NCBI RefSeq assembly: GCF_003096195.1 | Contig: NZ_CP023004.1 | Location: forward strand, 3,576,501 to 3,640,500 | Reading direction: 5' to 3' | Origin: Ereboglobus luteus | Lineage (GTDB): Bacteria; Verrucomicrobiota; Verrucomicrobiia; Opitutales; Opitutaceae | Length of the DNA stretch: 64,000 nt | Shown: positions 43,266-52,948 of the stretch, in pieces | Position numbering within the stretch: the first letter of the stretch is position 1 | How the letters are laid out: each line of letters starts with the position of its first letter | Program-made: the position numbers and the translations under genes | Notes under the pieces: model-generated | Seen by the model: the letters and a program-made list of their open reading frames with translations, nothing else | Told to the model about the DNA's origin: nothing | Databases searched by the model: none

Positions 43266-45035
43266 ATGCACAGCTTCTCCGAGCAATGTCTCGAAATGGC
43301 CCGCACAATGCTGGCCCACAATTTAACCTCAATACAGCCGGAAGGCACTATTCTTCCAGTTGAAGGCGAGCTCTCCCGGCCCGACGAACCCGGTCACGCC
43401 GCGCTTGCCCTTGGCGAGTATTACCGCGCCACCAGCGCCACCACGCTCAAAGGCTACGACCTCGTCGACCTGACCGCGCGCTGCATCACCGCGCAGATGT
43501 TCACCGAACCCGCCGCCGAAAACGGCCTCGCCTACGCCTCGCTCGGCCTGCTCTGCTTCGGCCCGTCCAAGGAGCGCAATCTTGTGTGGGAGCGCCTCGT
43601 CGACGAAACCCGCGCCCGCATCGACAAACAATTGCTCCACCGCTCGGACTACGACAATCACTGGCAGGCGTTCAATGTCGCCAAGGCAGTCGCCCGTTTC
43701 TCCTTCGGCCTTTCCAAGAAGGACGAAACCTCGCGCCTCATCGAGCGCATGGTCGAGCGCATCAACGACACCAGCTCCACCGGATTTTTCGACGACGCGG
43801 CTCCCGGCATCGGCGGCAACTTCTCGCTCTACGGCGTGATGACCTACGTGTTCATCCGCTCCTCGCTCCAGCTCCACGCCAACTCCGGAGTGCGCGACCG
43901 CAAGCTCCCCACGCTTCGCACCTATGCCGAGAAATACATCAAAATGATGCCCGACCTCGTGCGCGGCGACGGACTCGGCTGGGCGTTTGGCCGCTACTCG
44001 GGAGCCTACGGCCAGATGCACTGCATCAGCCTCATTCTTCAGGGACTGCGCGACGGCTGGATTGCCGAGGATCAAAAACCGAAGTATTTCGACATTCTGC
44101 GCCGCCTCTTCCTGTTCTTCTACCAGACCTATCTCGACCAGGAGCACGGCTTCCTCGACATGCGCGACAACGAGCGCACGGCCAATCCGCACCATACCAC
44201 GCGCATCGCCAATTTCGACGCCGCGCGCTTCCTCTGCCAGTGGTCGCGCCTCGCCAAAACCGTGCAAATGCCCGCCGCGCCAATCAAACCCGAGCCCGTG
44301 CGCACCAATCCCACCGGACGCTTCGTCATCTTCGACAAGTCGAACCGCAAGGAACAGGGCCTCTTCCTTTACCGCGATCCCTCAAGCGGTATCCATGCGC
44401 AAATCCCGCTCGTCAGCTCCGGCAAGGTGCCGAGCGCCGACACGCTGCCTTTCCCGCATTGCCCGGGCGTGTTCGACTGGCCGTGCAATGTTTACGCGCC
44501 GATCATGCTCCCCGAGCTCACCTTCGGCGACGACACTGTCACGATCCCCGCGTATTACGGCAAAAACTGCGTGACCGGCCTCGGACTGCGCAACAGCTTC
44601 TATTTCCGCTACGAGCAACCCGAGCTCATCACCAAGGACGAGGAACTCACAAAAAACCTCGGCTCGGTGAAAGTGCAGTGGAATTTTGCGGGACCAAGCA
44701 TCAGCTGCGAATTCGCCTACACGGTGAAACAGCAGGTCACGCTCACAAAGTTCCGCTACATGCTCGCCATCGCGGCGCCGCATTCGCGCTATCGCGTGGC
44801 CGGCTCGCTCGCGCTCGGTGAGCAAGCGCACCGCTGCACCGTTCAGAAGGACGATTTCCAAGCCTCCTGGCAGGAAACCGAAGTGGTGAGCGATGATTCG
44901 CGCTATTGCACGAACTACGGCAAAATCCACTACTTGCAGCACCTCGTGCGCGACCATCCGCTCATCATGCGCCCCGGCAACGTCTACCGCCTCATCGTGA
45001 ACTTCGAACCCGACGTTGCGCGAATCGAAGAATGA
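43266..45035 (+). CDS. Unknown 589-aa protein with (alpha/alpha) toroid and beta-sandwich look
   Basis: Start chosen at the ATG giving MHSFSEQCLEMARTMLAHN; a longer frame from 42981 overlaps the previous gene and crosses its terminator. The first 330 residues have repeating helix pairs (YYRATSATTLKGYDLVDLTA, NHWQAFNVAKAVARFSFGL, LGWAFGRYSGAYGQMHCISL). The rest is beta-rich (RFVIFDKSNRKEQGLFLYRD, TIPAYYGKNCVTGLGLRNSF). This two-part layout recalls polysaccharide lyases or glycoside hydrolases of the toroid/beta-sandwich type, yet no catalytic motif can be named and there is no signal peptide. It has its own terminator. Confidence 0.65.
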   Translation: MHSFSEQCLEMARTMLAHNLTSIQPEGTILPVEGELSRPDEPGHAALALGEYYRATSATTLKGYDLVDLTARCITAQMFTEPAAENGLAYASLGLLCFGPSKERNLVWERLVDETRARIDKQLLHRSDYDNHWQAFNVAKAVARFSFGLSKKDETSRLIERMVERINDTSSTGFFDDAAPGIGGNFSLYGVMTYVFIRSSLQLHANSGVRDRKLPTLRTYAEKYIKMMPDLVRGDGLGWAFGRYSGAYGQMHCISLILQGLRDGWIAEDQKPKYFDILRRLFLFFYQTYLDQEHGFLDMRDNERTANPHHTTRIANFDAARFLCQWSRLAKTVQMPAAPIKPEPVRTNPTGRFVIFDKSNRKEQGLFLYRDPSSGIHAQIPLVSSGKVPSADTLPFPHCPGVFDWPCNVYAPIMLPELTFGDDTVTIPAYYGKNCVTGLGLRNSFYFRYEQPELITKDEELTKNLGSVKVQWNFAGPSISCEFAYTVKQQVTLTKFRYMLAIAAPHSRYRVAGSLALGEQAHRCTVQKDDFQASWQETEVVSDDSRYCTNYGKIHYLQHLVRDHPLIMRPGNVYRLIVNFEPDVARIEE

Positions 45036-45060
45036 TATTTTTCAGATTTTATTAAGAACG

Positions 45061-45092
45061 AACACAGAGGCACACGCGCCTCTGTGTTTTTT
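45061..45092 (+). terminator. Rho-independent terminator of the 589-aa gene
   Basis: AACACAGAGGC and GCCTCTGTGTT form a perfect 11-bp stem with a 6-nt loop, running into TTTTTT. It begins 25 bp past the stop codon. Confidence 0.92.
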
Positions 45093-45154
45093 ATTTCCAA
45101 TTCGCGCAGGCTTTAGCATTACATCATTACAAACTAATAATCCTGATTTTCACA

Positions 45155-45916
<762 letters not shown>

Positions 45917-46038
45917 CTTTCAAGTCGGTCCAAAATCGCGAGGCGCGTTCGGCGCGCCCGATGTTAAGTTTTTGGCAAACAGCGACAAAAACGGGCTTCC
46001 GCTTTGATTTTTTTGCCAAAGCGGTTATTGGTTTATCC

Positions 46039-47430
46039 ATGCGTATTGAAAGAGATTCCATGGGCGAAATGTCCGTTCCGGACGAAACACTCTACGGCGC
46101 GTCCACCCAGCGCGCGTTTTTGAATTTTCCGATCAGCGGGCGTCCGCTGCCCGAGAGTTTCATTCGGGGCCTCGCGCTTGTGAAGTTCGCCGCAGCCGCC
46201 GCCAACGAGCAGCTCGGGCAGCTCTCACCCGAGAAATCGCAACTCATCCAACAAGTCGCGCAGGAGATCATCCAAGGGGAGCACATCGCGCACTTTCCAC
46301 TCGATATTTTCCAGACCGGCTCGGGCACCTCGACCAACATGAACATGAACGAGGTCATCGCCAACCGCGCCAGCCAGATAACGGGCAATCCGATCGGCTC
46401 CAAAAAACCGCTTCATCCGAATGACGACGTCAATCACGGCCAGTCGTCCAACGACGTCATTCCCACCGCCCTGCATGTTTCGGTTGCGCTTGCGTTGCAC
46501 GCGCAGCTCGTGCCCGCGCTCAAGCACCTGCACACCGAGCTCGACGCAAAGGCGCGCGCCTTCGACGGCGTTGTGAAAATCGGGCGCACGCACCTGATGG
46601 ACGCCACGCCCGTCACGCTCGGGCAGGAGTTTTCGGGTTACGCCGCGCAAGCCAAGAAGGCCGCCGACCGCGCGGAAAAAGCCATCGCCTGCCTGCGCGA
46701 ACTTGCGATCGGCGGCACCGCGGTTGGCACCGGCATCAACACCCATCCTGAATTTGCCGCGACAGTCTGCCGCATTCTCACGGAACGAACGGGCATCCTT
46801 TTCTACGAGGCGGAAAACCATTTCGAGGCGCAGGCGGCGCGCGACGATTGTGTTGAGGCCGCCGGCCATCTCAGCGCCATTGCCGCGGCGCTCACAAAAA
46901 TCGCAAACGACATCCGGCTGCTCGGCTCCGGCCCGCGCAGCGGCCTGCAGGAAATCAAACTTCCCGCCACGCAACCCGGCAGCTCGATCATGCCGGGAAA
47001 AGTCAATCCCGTGATGAGCGAAATGCTCGTGCAAGTCTGCATCTACACTCAAGGCATGGCCAACATTGTAGCCATGTGCGGACGCGACGGACACTTCGAG
47101 CTCAACGTCACGCTTCCGCTGATGTCCTACGCGCTGCACGACTCGATTCGGTGCCTGGCCGCCGGCGCGCGACAGTTTGCCGACGCCTGCGTCAAGGGCA
47201 TCGAGGCGGATCCCGAGCGCTGCCGCGAACTTGTTGACCGCTCGCTCATGCTCGTGACCGCGCTCAATCCCCACATCGGCTACGATGCCGCGGCCGCGGT
47301 TGCGAAAGAGGCGTATTCAAAAAATAAGACATTGCGCGAAGTCGTCCTCGAAAAAGGCCTGCTCGACGCCGCCACGCTCGACCGCGCCCTCGATCCGACA
47401 ACCATGGTCCGGCCCGGCGCCAAGCAATAG
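46039..47430 (+). CDS. fumC: Class II fumarate hydratase
   Basis: A 463-aa fumarase of the TCA cycle, cytoplasmic homotetramer. Motifs: MRIERDSMGEMSVPDETLYG, TGSGTSTNMNMNEVIANRAS, HPNDDVNHGQSSNDVIPTAL, VKIGRTHLMDATPVTLGQEF, IGGTAVGTGINTHPEFA and the signature GSSIMPGKVNPVMSEM with the catalytic Ser loop. Start is the ATG at 46039; the longer frame from 45523 overlaps hisF and was rejected. It follows hisF by 122 bp. Confidence 0.97.
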   Translation: MRIERDSMGEMSVPDETLYGASTQRAFLNFPISGRPLPESFIRGLALVKFAAAAANEQLGQLSPEKSQLIQQVAQEIIQGEHIAHFPLDIFQTGSGTSTNMNMNEVIANRASQITGNPIGSKKPLHPNDDVNHGQSSNDVIPTALHVSVALALHAQLVPALKHLHTELDAKARAFDGVVKIGRTHLMDATPVTLGQEFSGYAAQAKKAADRAEKAIACLRELAIGGTAVGTGINTHPEFAATVCRILTERTGILFYEAENHFEAQAARDDCVEAAGHLSAIAAALTKIANDIRLLGSGPRSGLQEIKLPATQPGSSIMPGKVNPVMSEMLVQVCIYTQGMANIVAMCGRDGHFELNVTLPLMSYALHDSIRCLAAGARQFADACVKGIEADPERCRELVDRSLMLVTALNPHIGYDAAAAVAKEAYSKNKTLREVVLEKGLLDAATLDRALDPTTMVRPGAKQ

Positions 47431-47438
47431 ACGTGACT

Positions 47439-47499
47439 CGGACTGCCTGGTCCGCCTCCGAAAAACGGCGGGGGAACTGAAGGCAGACTTGGCAGTCCG
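47439..47499. repeat. Inverted repeat CGGACTGCC...GGCAGTCCG
   Basis: Nine-bp perfect arms at 47439-47447 and 47491-47499 enclose a second partial pairing (CCGCC...GGCGG). The element lies between the convergent fumC and CobW genes and may serve as a 3' end structure or belong to a repeat family. Confidence 0.55.
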
Positions 47500-47515
47500 C
47501 GCTACTTCGCATCGC

Positions 47516-49003
47516 TCACGCCAGGCACTTGTTGAAGCCTTCGTTGAGCGCGGTGCGGTCCAGGTTTTTGCCGATAAAGACAAGCGTGTTTGCGCGCGTC
47601 TCGCCCGCGGCCCATTCGCGATCCATCTTCGCGTCGAAAAGCATGTGCACACCCTGGAAAACGAGGCGGCGGTTCGCGCCCTTCACGCTGAGCACGCCTT
47701 TCATGCGGTAAATGTCGTTGCCCTTGGTGCGCAGCAATTCGCTGATCCACGCGTTCAGGCGCTGGCCGTCGAGGTCGCCGGGCGTGTTGATGCCCACCGA
47801 CGAAACATCGTCCTCGTGCGAATGCGTGTGCTCGAAATCGCGCTGCCAGTCCGGGCGCACATTGTCGTCCTCGCCCGCGCCCTCGGGATAAATGTGCAGC
47901 GGATGCTCGCCGCAGCCCTCGAACACAAGGTAATAACCGGGCTCGGTGACAGTGAACTTAAAATGCCCGTGCTCATGCTCGCCGAGATGCAGGCGTTGAA
48001 GCGTGTCGCCGGGCGTGAACGTGTCACCGTCGCGCACATTGTTTTCCCAATCGGAAAACGTGAGCACCGTGGTTTTCACCACCGCCTCGATATCCGCCTC
48101 GTCGAGCGATTTCACCGGCGCAACAACGACATCGAGCTCGCCCGGATTGCCGTGGTGATGATGGTGGTGATGCTCGTGCCCGCCATGTCCGTCGCCGTGT
48201 TCATGCTCATGGTCATGGTCGTGATCGCAACCCTCATGCCCGTGCTCGTGGCAATGGCAGTGGCCGATCACGAGCTTGTGCGTGCCGGCGGGAAGTTTGT
48301 AAGCGCCGGCCCACTCGAACGGATAACTCGGCTGGAGAAATTTCGGATCGACCGACAGTGCGCGCGCCGGATCAAAGCCGGCGATGTTGATGACGGCGTC
48401 GAGCGGCACGTCGCAATTTTGGGCGCGATAAATCTTAGCCGCGGCGTTCATGGCGTGAATGCGTTTTTCGAGCGAGTCGAGTTCGGCGGCGGCAATGAGA
48501 TCGGTTTTGTTGAGCACGAGCACGTCGGCGAAGGCGATTTGTTTTTTCGCCTCGGGCGAATCGTCGATGTGCCGGAGTATGTGCGCCGTGTCCACGATGG
48601 TCACGATCGCGTCGAGACGGAAGTTCGCGCGCATCTCGTCGTCGGTGAAAAACGTCTGCGCCACGGGGCCGGGATCGGCGAGGCCGGTGGTTTCGATGAT
48701 GATGCCGTCGAGCCGGTCCTTGCGCTTCATGAGGCGCGTGAGGATGCGGATCAAGTCGCCGCGCACCGAGCAGCAGATGCAGCCGTTGTTCATCTCGAAA
48801 AGCTCCTCATCGGTCTGGACGACGATCTGGTTGTCCACGCCCACCTCGCCGAATTCGTTTTCGATGACGGCGAGCTTTTTGCCGTGCTGCTCGGTGAGAA
48901 TGCGATTGAGGAGCGTGGTTTTGCCCGCGCCGAGAAATCCGGTGAGGACGGTGACGGGAATGGGCGCGGGCGCGGTGTTCGTGGAATCTGCGGAATTGCT
49001 CAT
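47516..49003 (-). CDS. CobW/G3E-family metal-chaperone GTPase with His-rich loop
   Basis: A 495-aa GTPase: [20 protein letters not shown] (Walker A), [31 protein letters not shown] with the CxCC metal-binding motif, [17 protein letters not shown] and [18 protein letters not shown] His/Asp-rich segment of about 40 residues near position 260 (for example [20 protein letters not shown]) should bind several metal ions. A CobW C-terminal domain follows, with an extra acidic insert. The family hands Zn or Co to client enzymes. Start is ATG at 49003. It diverges from proA. Confidence 0.92.
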   Translation of the reverse strand: MSNSADSTNTAPAPIPVTVLTGFLGAGKTTLLNRILTEQHGKKLAVIENEFGEVGVDNQIVVQTDEELFEMNNGCICCSVRGDLIRILTRLMKRKDRLDGIIIETTGLADPGPVAQTFFTDDEMRANFRLDAIVTIVDTAHILRHIDDSPEAKKQIAFADVLVLNKTDLIAAAELDSLEKRIHAMNAAAKIYRAQNCDVPLDAVINIAGFDPARALSVDPKFLQPSYPFEWAGAYKLPAGTHKLVIGHCHCHEHGHEGCDHDHDHEHEHGDGHGGHEHHHHHHHGNPGELDVVVAPVKSLDEADIEAVVKTTVLTFSDWENNVRDGDTFTPGDTLQRLHLGEHEHGHFKFTVTEPGYYLVFEGCGEHPLHIYPEGAGEDDNVRPDWQRDFEHTHSHEDDVSSVGINTPGDLDGQRLNAWISELLRTKGNDIYRMKGVLSVKGANRRLVFQGVHMLFDAKMDREWAAGETRANTLVFIGKNLDRTALNEGFNKCLA

Positions 49004-49107
49004 GAAGAAAGCATAACAAACCCGTCCAGCCCGCCGACGCAAGCGCGGCTTCCGCTCTCCGCTTGCATGTGGGGCGCGCAACGCTAAATTGCATGCTTTT
49101 CAACATC

Positions 49108-50382
49108 ATGTCCGCCGATCTCGCACAACTCGTCACCACCATCGCCCAACGCGCCCGCGCCGCATCGCTCGCCCTTGCCACGGCGACGCCCGAACAGAAA
49201 AACGCCGCGCTCACACGCCTGGCCGAGTTGATCGCCGCTTCACAGGACGCGCTTCTCGCCGCCAACGCCCGCGACCTCGCCGAGGCGAAAAACAACGGTT
49301 TGACCGACGCGCAAATCGACCGGCTCACACTCACACCCGCGCGCATCGCCCAGCTCGTCGAAAGCGTGCGGCAGGTTGTCGCGCTGACCGATCCGGTCGG
49401 CGAGGTATTGGAGGATGCCACGCGTCCCAACGGCCTGCGCATCCGCCGCGTCCGCGTGCCCATCGGCGTGATCGGCATCATCTACGAGGCGCGCCCCAAC
49501 GTCACCATCGACTGCGCGATCCTCTGCCTCAAGAGCGGCAACGCCTCGATCCTCCGCGGCGGCAGGGAAATCTTCAACACCAACACCGCCTTCGCAGCGC
49601 TCATCCCCGACGCGCTTCGCCACGCCGGCCTGCCCGCCGACGCCGTGCAGCTCATCCCCACGACCGACCGCGCCGCGCTCAACACGCTGCTCAAGCTCGA
49701 CCAATACGTGCACTGCATCATCCCGCGCGGCGGCGAGTCGCTCATCCGCTTTGTCACCGAAAACGCCACCGTGCCCGTGCTCAAGCACTACAACGGAATC
49801 TGCTTCGTCTATCTGGACGCCGCGGCCGACGCCGACATTGCCGAGCGCGTGACAGTGAACGCAAAAACGAGCCGCGTCTCCGTCTGCAATTCCGCGGAGC
49901 AACTCCTCGTGCACCGCGACGCGGCGGAAACGCTGCTGCCCCGGGTGGCGCGCGCGCTGGTCGCCAAAAACGTCTCGCTCCGCTGCGACCCCGCGAGCGC
50001 GGCCATTCTTGCAAGGGAAAATATTCCTCACACCGCCGCGACCGAGGCGGATTATCGCACCGAGTTTCTCGATTACGTTATGGCCGTGCGCGTGGTTGAT
50101 TCGCTCGAAACCGCCATTGCAACAATCAACCGCGACAGCTCCGCGCACAGCGACGCCATCATCACGCGCGACGAGCCGACAGCCCGCCGCTTCCTCGCGG
50201 CCGTGGACAGCGCCGCTGTTTTCTGGAACACCTCCACGCGCTTCAACGACGGCTTTGAGTTCGGTTTCGGCGCCGAGATCGGCATCAGCACCGACCGCCT
50301 CCACGCCCGGGGCCCCATGGGCCTGCGCGAACTCTGCAGTTACAAGTTCCTGGTCGAAGGCACCGGCCAGGTGCGCGAGTAG
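49108..50382 (+). CDS. proA: Glutamate-5-semialdehyde dehydrogenase (gamma-glutamyl phosphate reductase)
   Basis: A 424-aa ProA that reduces glutamyl-5-phosphate with NADPH in proline synthesis. Motifs: RIRRVRVPIGVIGIIYEARP, CLKSGNASILRGGREIFNTN, LLKLDQYVHCIIPRGGESLI, GICFVYLDAAADADIAERV, SRVSVCNSAEQLLVHRDAAE (catalytic Cys), then HSDAIITRDEPTARRFLAAV and STRFNDGFEFGFGAEIGIST. Start chosen at ATG 49108 (MSADLAQLVT); the ATG at 49093 is also possible. No proB is adjacent. Confidence 0.96.
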   Translation: MSADLAQLVTTIAQRARAASLALATATPEQKNAALTRLAELIAASQDALLAANARDLAEAKNNGLTDAQIDRLTLTPARIAQLVESVRQVVALTDPVGEVLEDATRPNGLRIRRVRVPIGVIGIIYEARPNVTIDCAILCLKSGNASILRGGREIFNTNTAFAALIPDALRHAGLPADAVQLIPTTDRAALNTLLKLDQYVHCIIPRGGESLIRFVTENATVPVLKHYNGICFVYLDAAADADIAERVTVNAKTSRVSVCNSAEQLLVHRDAAETLLPRVARALVAKNVSLRCDPASAAILARENIPHTAATEADYRTEFLDYVMAVRVVDSLETAIATINRDSSAHSDAIITRDEPTARRFLAAVDSAAVFWNTSTRFNDGFEFGFGAEIGISTDRLHARGPMGLRELCSYKFLVEGTGQVRE

Positions 50383-50482
50383 GGTGGTTGGTTCGGGGAA
50401 GGGCAGGGGCGATGTCTGCGATTGTCTTTGTGATTAAGAAAAGCGAAAGTCGCGCGTCTTCTCATCAGACACTCCTCGCCTC

Positions 50483-52948
50483 ATGAAATTCCCCTCAATC
50501 ACTCGTCGCCTCGCATTGTTATTTTTCGTCGTAGTTTTTTCGCAGGCTCCAATCGCAGGCGCGGACAAAACATACGAAGCACAACTGGCCGAGGCGCGAC
50601 GTTTCGACGATGAAAAATCCTGGGCGCTGGCACGCGACGCCTATGGCGCGGCGCTCAAGCTCGCGCCCGACGACGAGGCAAAACGCTGGTGCGAGTTGTG
50701 GCAGGCGCGAGCGGAGTGGCGGGCGAAAGGCCCCAAAAACTGGTCTGTGCAACACAATTTTGATGAGAAACTGAACGAGTGGATTTCCCCTTATCAAACA
50801 AACGAAAGGGACTCCGGCGCAAATGTGGCGGGCAAGAATGCGGTTCGTGCGAAGGATGAATTTTGGCTAGGCATCGTGGAATGTTGCATGGAGGCGCGCC
50901 TTGAACATTCAGAGCGTGGAAAACTTTGGGATTTGCGACGGGAGACGCTTGATTATTTGGCGTCGGCAACGCCGTCCGAAAAAGCAAATGCACGACTCAT
51001 GGCGTTTGTTCGGGGCATGAATTATTTCAGAAACTCATCTTCCTCGGATGAGCCTGAAGCCAAGGCAAGGTTTGCCGAGGTGCTTGGCCACATTGCCCAT
51101 GCCGGGGTGTTGCCGAGGGAAGACAGGGCTTGGTGTGCATTGGCGAGTTATGGTTTGAGCGAGCCTGATATTGCCGCGCGCCACATGAGGGTTCTCGCAA
51201 CATTATGCGCGGACACCCGTTATGAAGCGGCCGCCAATGCGTTGATTTTTTCCAAGGAAATGCGGTGCCGCGATGCGAAAACGATTTTGAATGCGGTGAC
51301 TGCCAATCGCGAGATACTTCGCGATGGCTATGCGGGTTTGCTGGAGCGGGCGACACAGCTGCGCGCTAAATTACCGAAAAAAACGCAAGATCACGTTTTT
51401 CTGGCCGCAACCGATGCGTTGAACGATTTGATCGGACAGTGGAAATTCCCCTATTTACGCGGTCACATGGCATCCACTTTTGGCACCGCGGATCGGGTGC
51501 AATTCAGCGTGGGCACGGCGCGGGTGCGCAATATCAAGGCGGATCTCCACTCTTACGACCTGACAACTTACCGCGCGCTGCTGGAAATGGAGGCGGGCTT
51601 GGATAAATTGCAAGGGACAGCTTTGCTTGAGAAATACCGTGCGGTGCCGGGCGTGCGATTGTTGCGTTCGATGCCGTTGTTTGTCTCGCCGCCAGAGGAT
51701 TCGTTTGCGTGGCAATCGGAGGTGTTTCACTTGGAGCAGCCGCTTGAGCCGGGTTTTTATATGCTGGCCTTGTCCGGCGATTATGGAGACGGAGAGACGG
51801 TGGCGAAGCTTTGCCATTTTGTGGTTTCCGACGTGCGTGTGGTTGGCATGACATCGTCGAATGCGATGATTGATTTGTATGTGCTCAACAAACACGACGG
51901 CGCGCCCGTGGCGAATGCTGAAGTGAACATGGACGCCTATGCTTCCAAATGGCAGCACTCGCGGAATGGCGATAGCCGGATCGTTCAGTCATGGACGGGG
52001 CGAACCGATGCGGACGGACATTTGCGGCTGGCCGCATCGTCAAAAGAAAACGATTTCGCAACCATTGTTGCGGGCGGACACCCGGTGGTGACGAGATACT
52101 TGCGAACCCATGTTCGTAATTATCAGGACGACACCAAGTTCGTGGCGGATTTGTTTCTCGACAGGCCGCTCTACCGCCCGGGCGAAACCGTGCATTGGAA
52201 AATCATCGCGAGGGAGCGCAAGGAGGGACGATTCGATGTTTGCTCACTGCCCGCAACAGTGTCGGCTTCGACGATCAACGCCGAGTTTTTGAAAGATGAA
52301 CCTATAAAGTTTAATTCGTTTGGCACGGCGCATGGAAAATTTGTCATTCCCGAAAGCACGCGTCCTGGCGATGCTCGCTGGAGGCTCAAGCTGGGCGACA
52401 AGGATGCGCATTTACGCGGTTCCTTCGGGGTGGATAATTTCACTCCACCTGCGATGCGGGCGAGTATCGAGCTGGCGTCATCCTCAGAATCGGTGAGACC
52501 GGGACAGGAAATGACGGTGCGATTTAGCGCCCGATACTATTCCGGCGGCGCGGTGGTTGGCGCGCCGGTTGAGTGCACGATACGTCCGGATTTTGACAGA
52601 TTTGATTATTCCGAGGGATCGGAGGCTGCCCATCGTGAATATGAGGAGTGGAAGATGTCGCAAGGGCGCCGATTGTTGCATGGTGTCACAAACGCCGATG
52701 GCGAGGCAGAATTTCTCTTGTCACTGCCAAAGACGGTGCCCGCTGGCACCATATTATATGTGCTTGCGGAGGCAAAGCCGGAGGGAATGCCGGACATTCG
52801 CGCGGAAGCGGGATTTTGCGTGAGCGAGACAGGGGTGTTTGCAAATCCCCGCACCGAAACACATCCGCGACTGGTCGGGCCATCCAAGGAAAATGTGTTT
52901 TGTTTCGATATGGCGGATGCAGCCGGGAAACCGTGCGCCTTTGAATGA
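50483..52948 (+). CDS. Alpha-2-macroglobulin family protein, N-terminal part (stopped by in-frame TGA)
   Basis: An 821-aa ORF with signal peptide (LALLFFVVVFSQAPIAGA) and the N-terminal half of a bacterial alpha-2-macroglobulin. VADLFLDRPLYRPGETVHWK near residue 555 is the MG2-like signature, and later MG domains follow (ARYYSGGAVVGAPVECTIRP). The family traps attacking proteases in the periplasm. The frame ends at TGA (52946-52948) after KPCAFE, in the middle of a domain. The same frame continues open for 20 codons and then for 1135 more. A full gene would have about 1977 codons. This is a nonsense change, a sequencing error or a read-through stop. Confidence 0.85.
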   Translation: MKFPSITRRLALLFFVVVFSQAPIAGADKTYEAQLAEARRFDDEKSWALARDAYGAALKLAPDDEAKRWCELWQARAEWRAKGPKNWSVQHNFDEKLNEWISPYQTNERDSGANVAGKNAVRAKDEFWLGIVECCMEARLEHSERGKLWDLRRETLDYLASATPSEKANARLMAFVRGMNYFRNSSSSDEPEAKARFAEVLGHIAHAGVLPREDRAWCALASYGLSEPDIAARHMRVLATLCADTRYEAAANALIFSKEMRCRDAKTILNAVTANREILRDGYAGLLERATQLRAKLPKKTQDHVFLAATDALNDLIGQWKFPYLRGHMASTFGTADRVQFSVGTARVRNIKADLHSYDLTTYRALLEMEAGLDKLQGTALLEKYRAVPGVRLLRSMPLFVSPPEDSFAWQSEVFHLEQPLEPGFYMLALSGDYGDGETVAKLCHFVVSDVRVVGMTSSNAMIDLYVLNKHDGAPVANAEVNMDAYASKWQHSRNGDSRIVQSWTGRTDADGHLRLAASSKENDFATIVAGGHPVVTRYLRTHVRNYQDDTKFVADLFLDRPLYRPGETVHWKIIARERKEGRFDVCSLPATVSASTINAEFLKDEPIKFNSFGTAHGKFVIPESTRPGDARWRLKLGDKDAHLRGSFGVDNFTPPAMRASIELASSSESVRPGQEMTVRFSARYYSGGAVVGAPVECTIRPDFDRFDYSEGSEAAHREYEEWKMSQGRRLLHGVTNADGEAEFLLSLPKTVPAGTILYVLAEAKPEGMPDIRAEAGFCVSETGVFANPRTETHPRLVGPSKENVFCFDMADAAGKPCAFE

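Noticed and set aside
52946..52948. TGA as a selenocysteine codon
   Set aside because: No selenoprotein family resemblance, no SECIS-like hairpin evident just downstream, and macroglobulins are not known selenoproteins.
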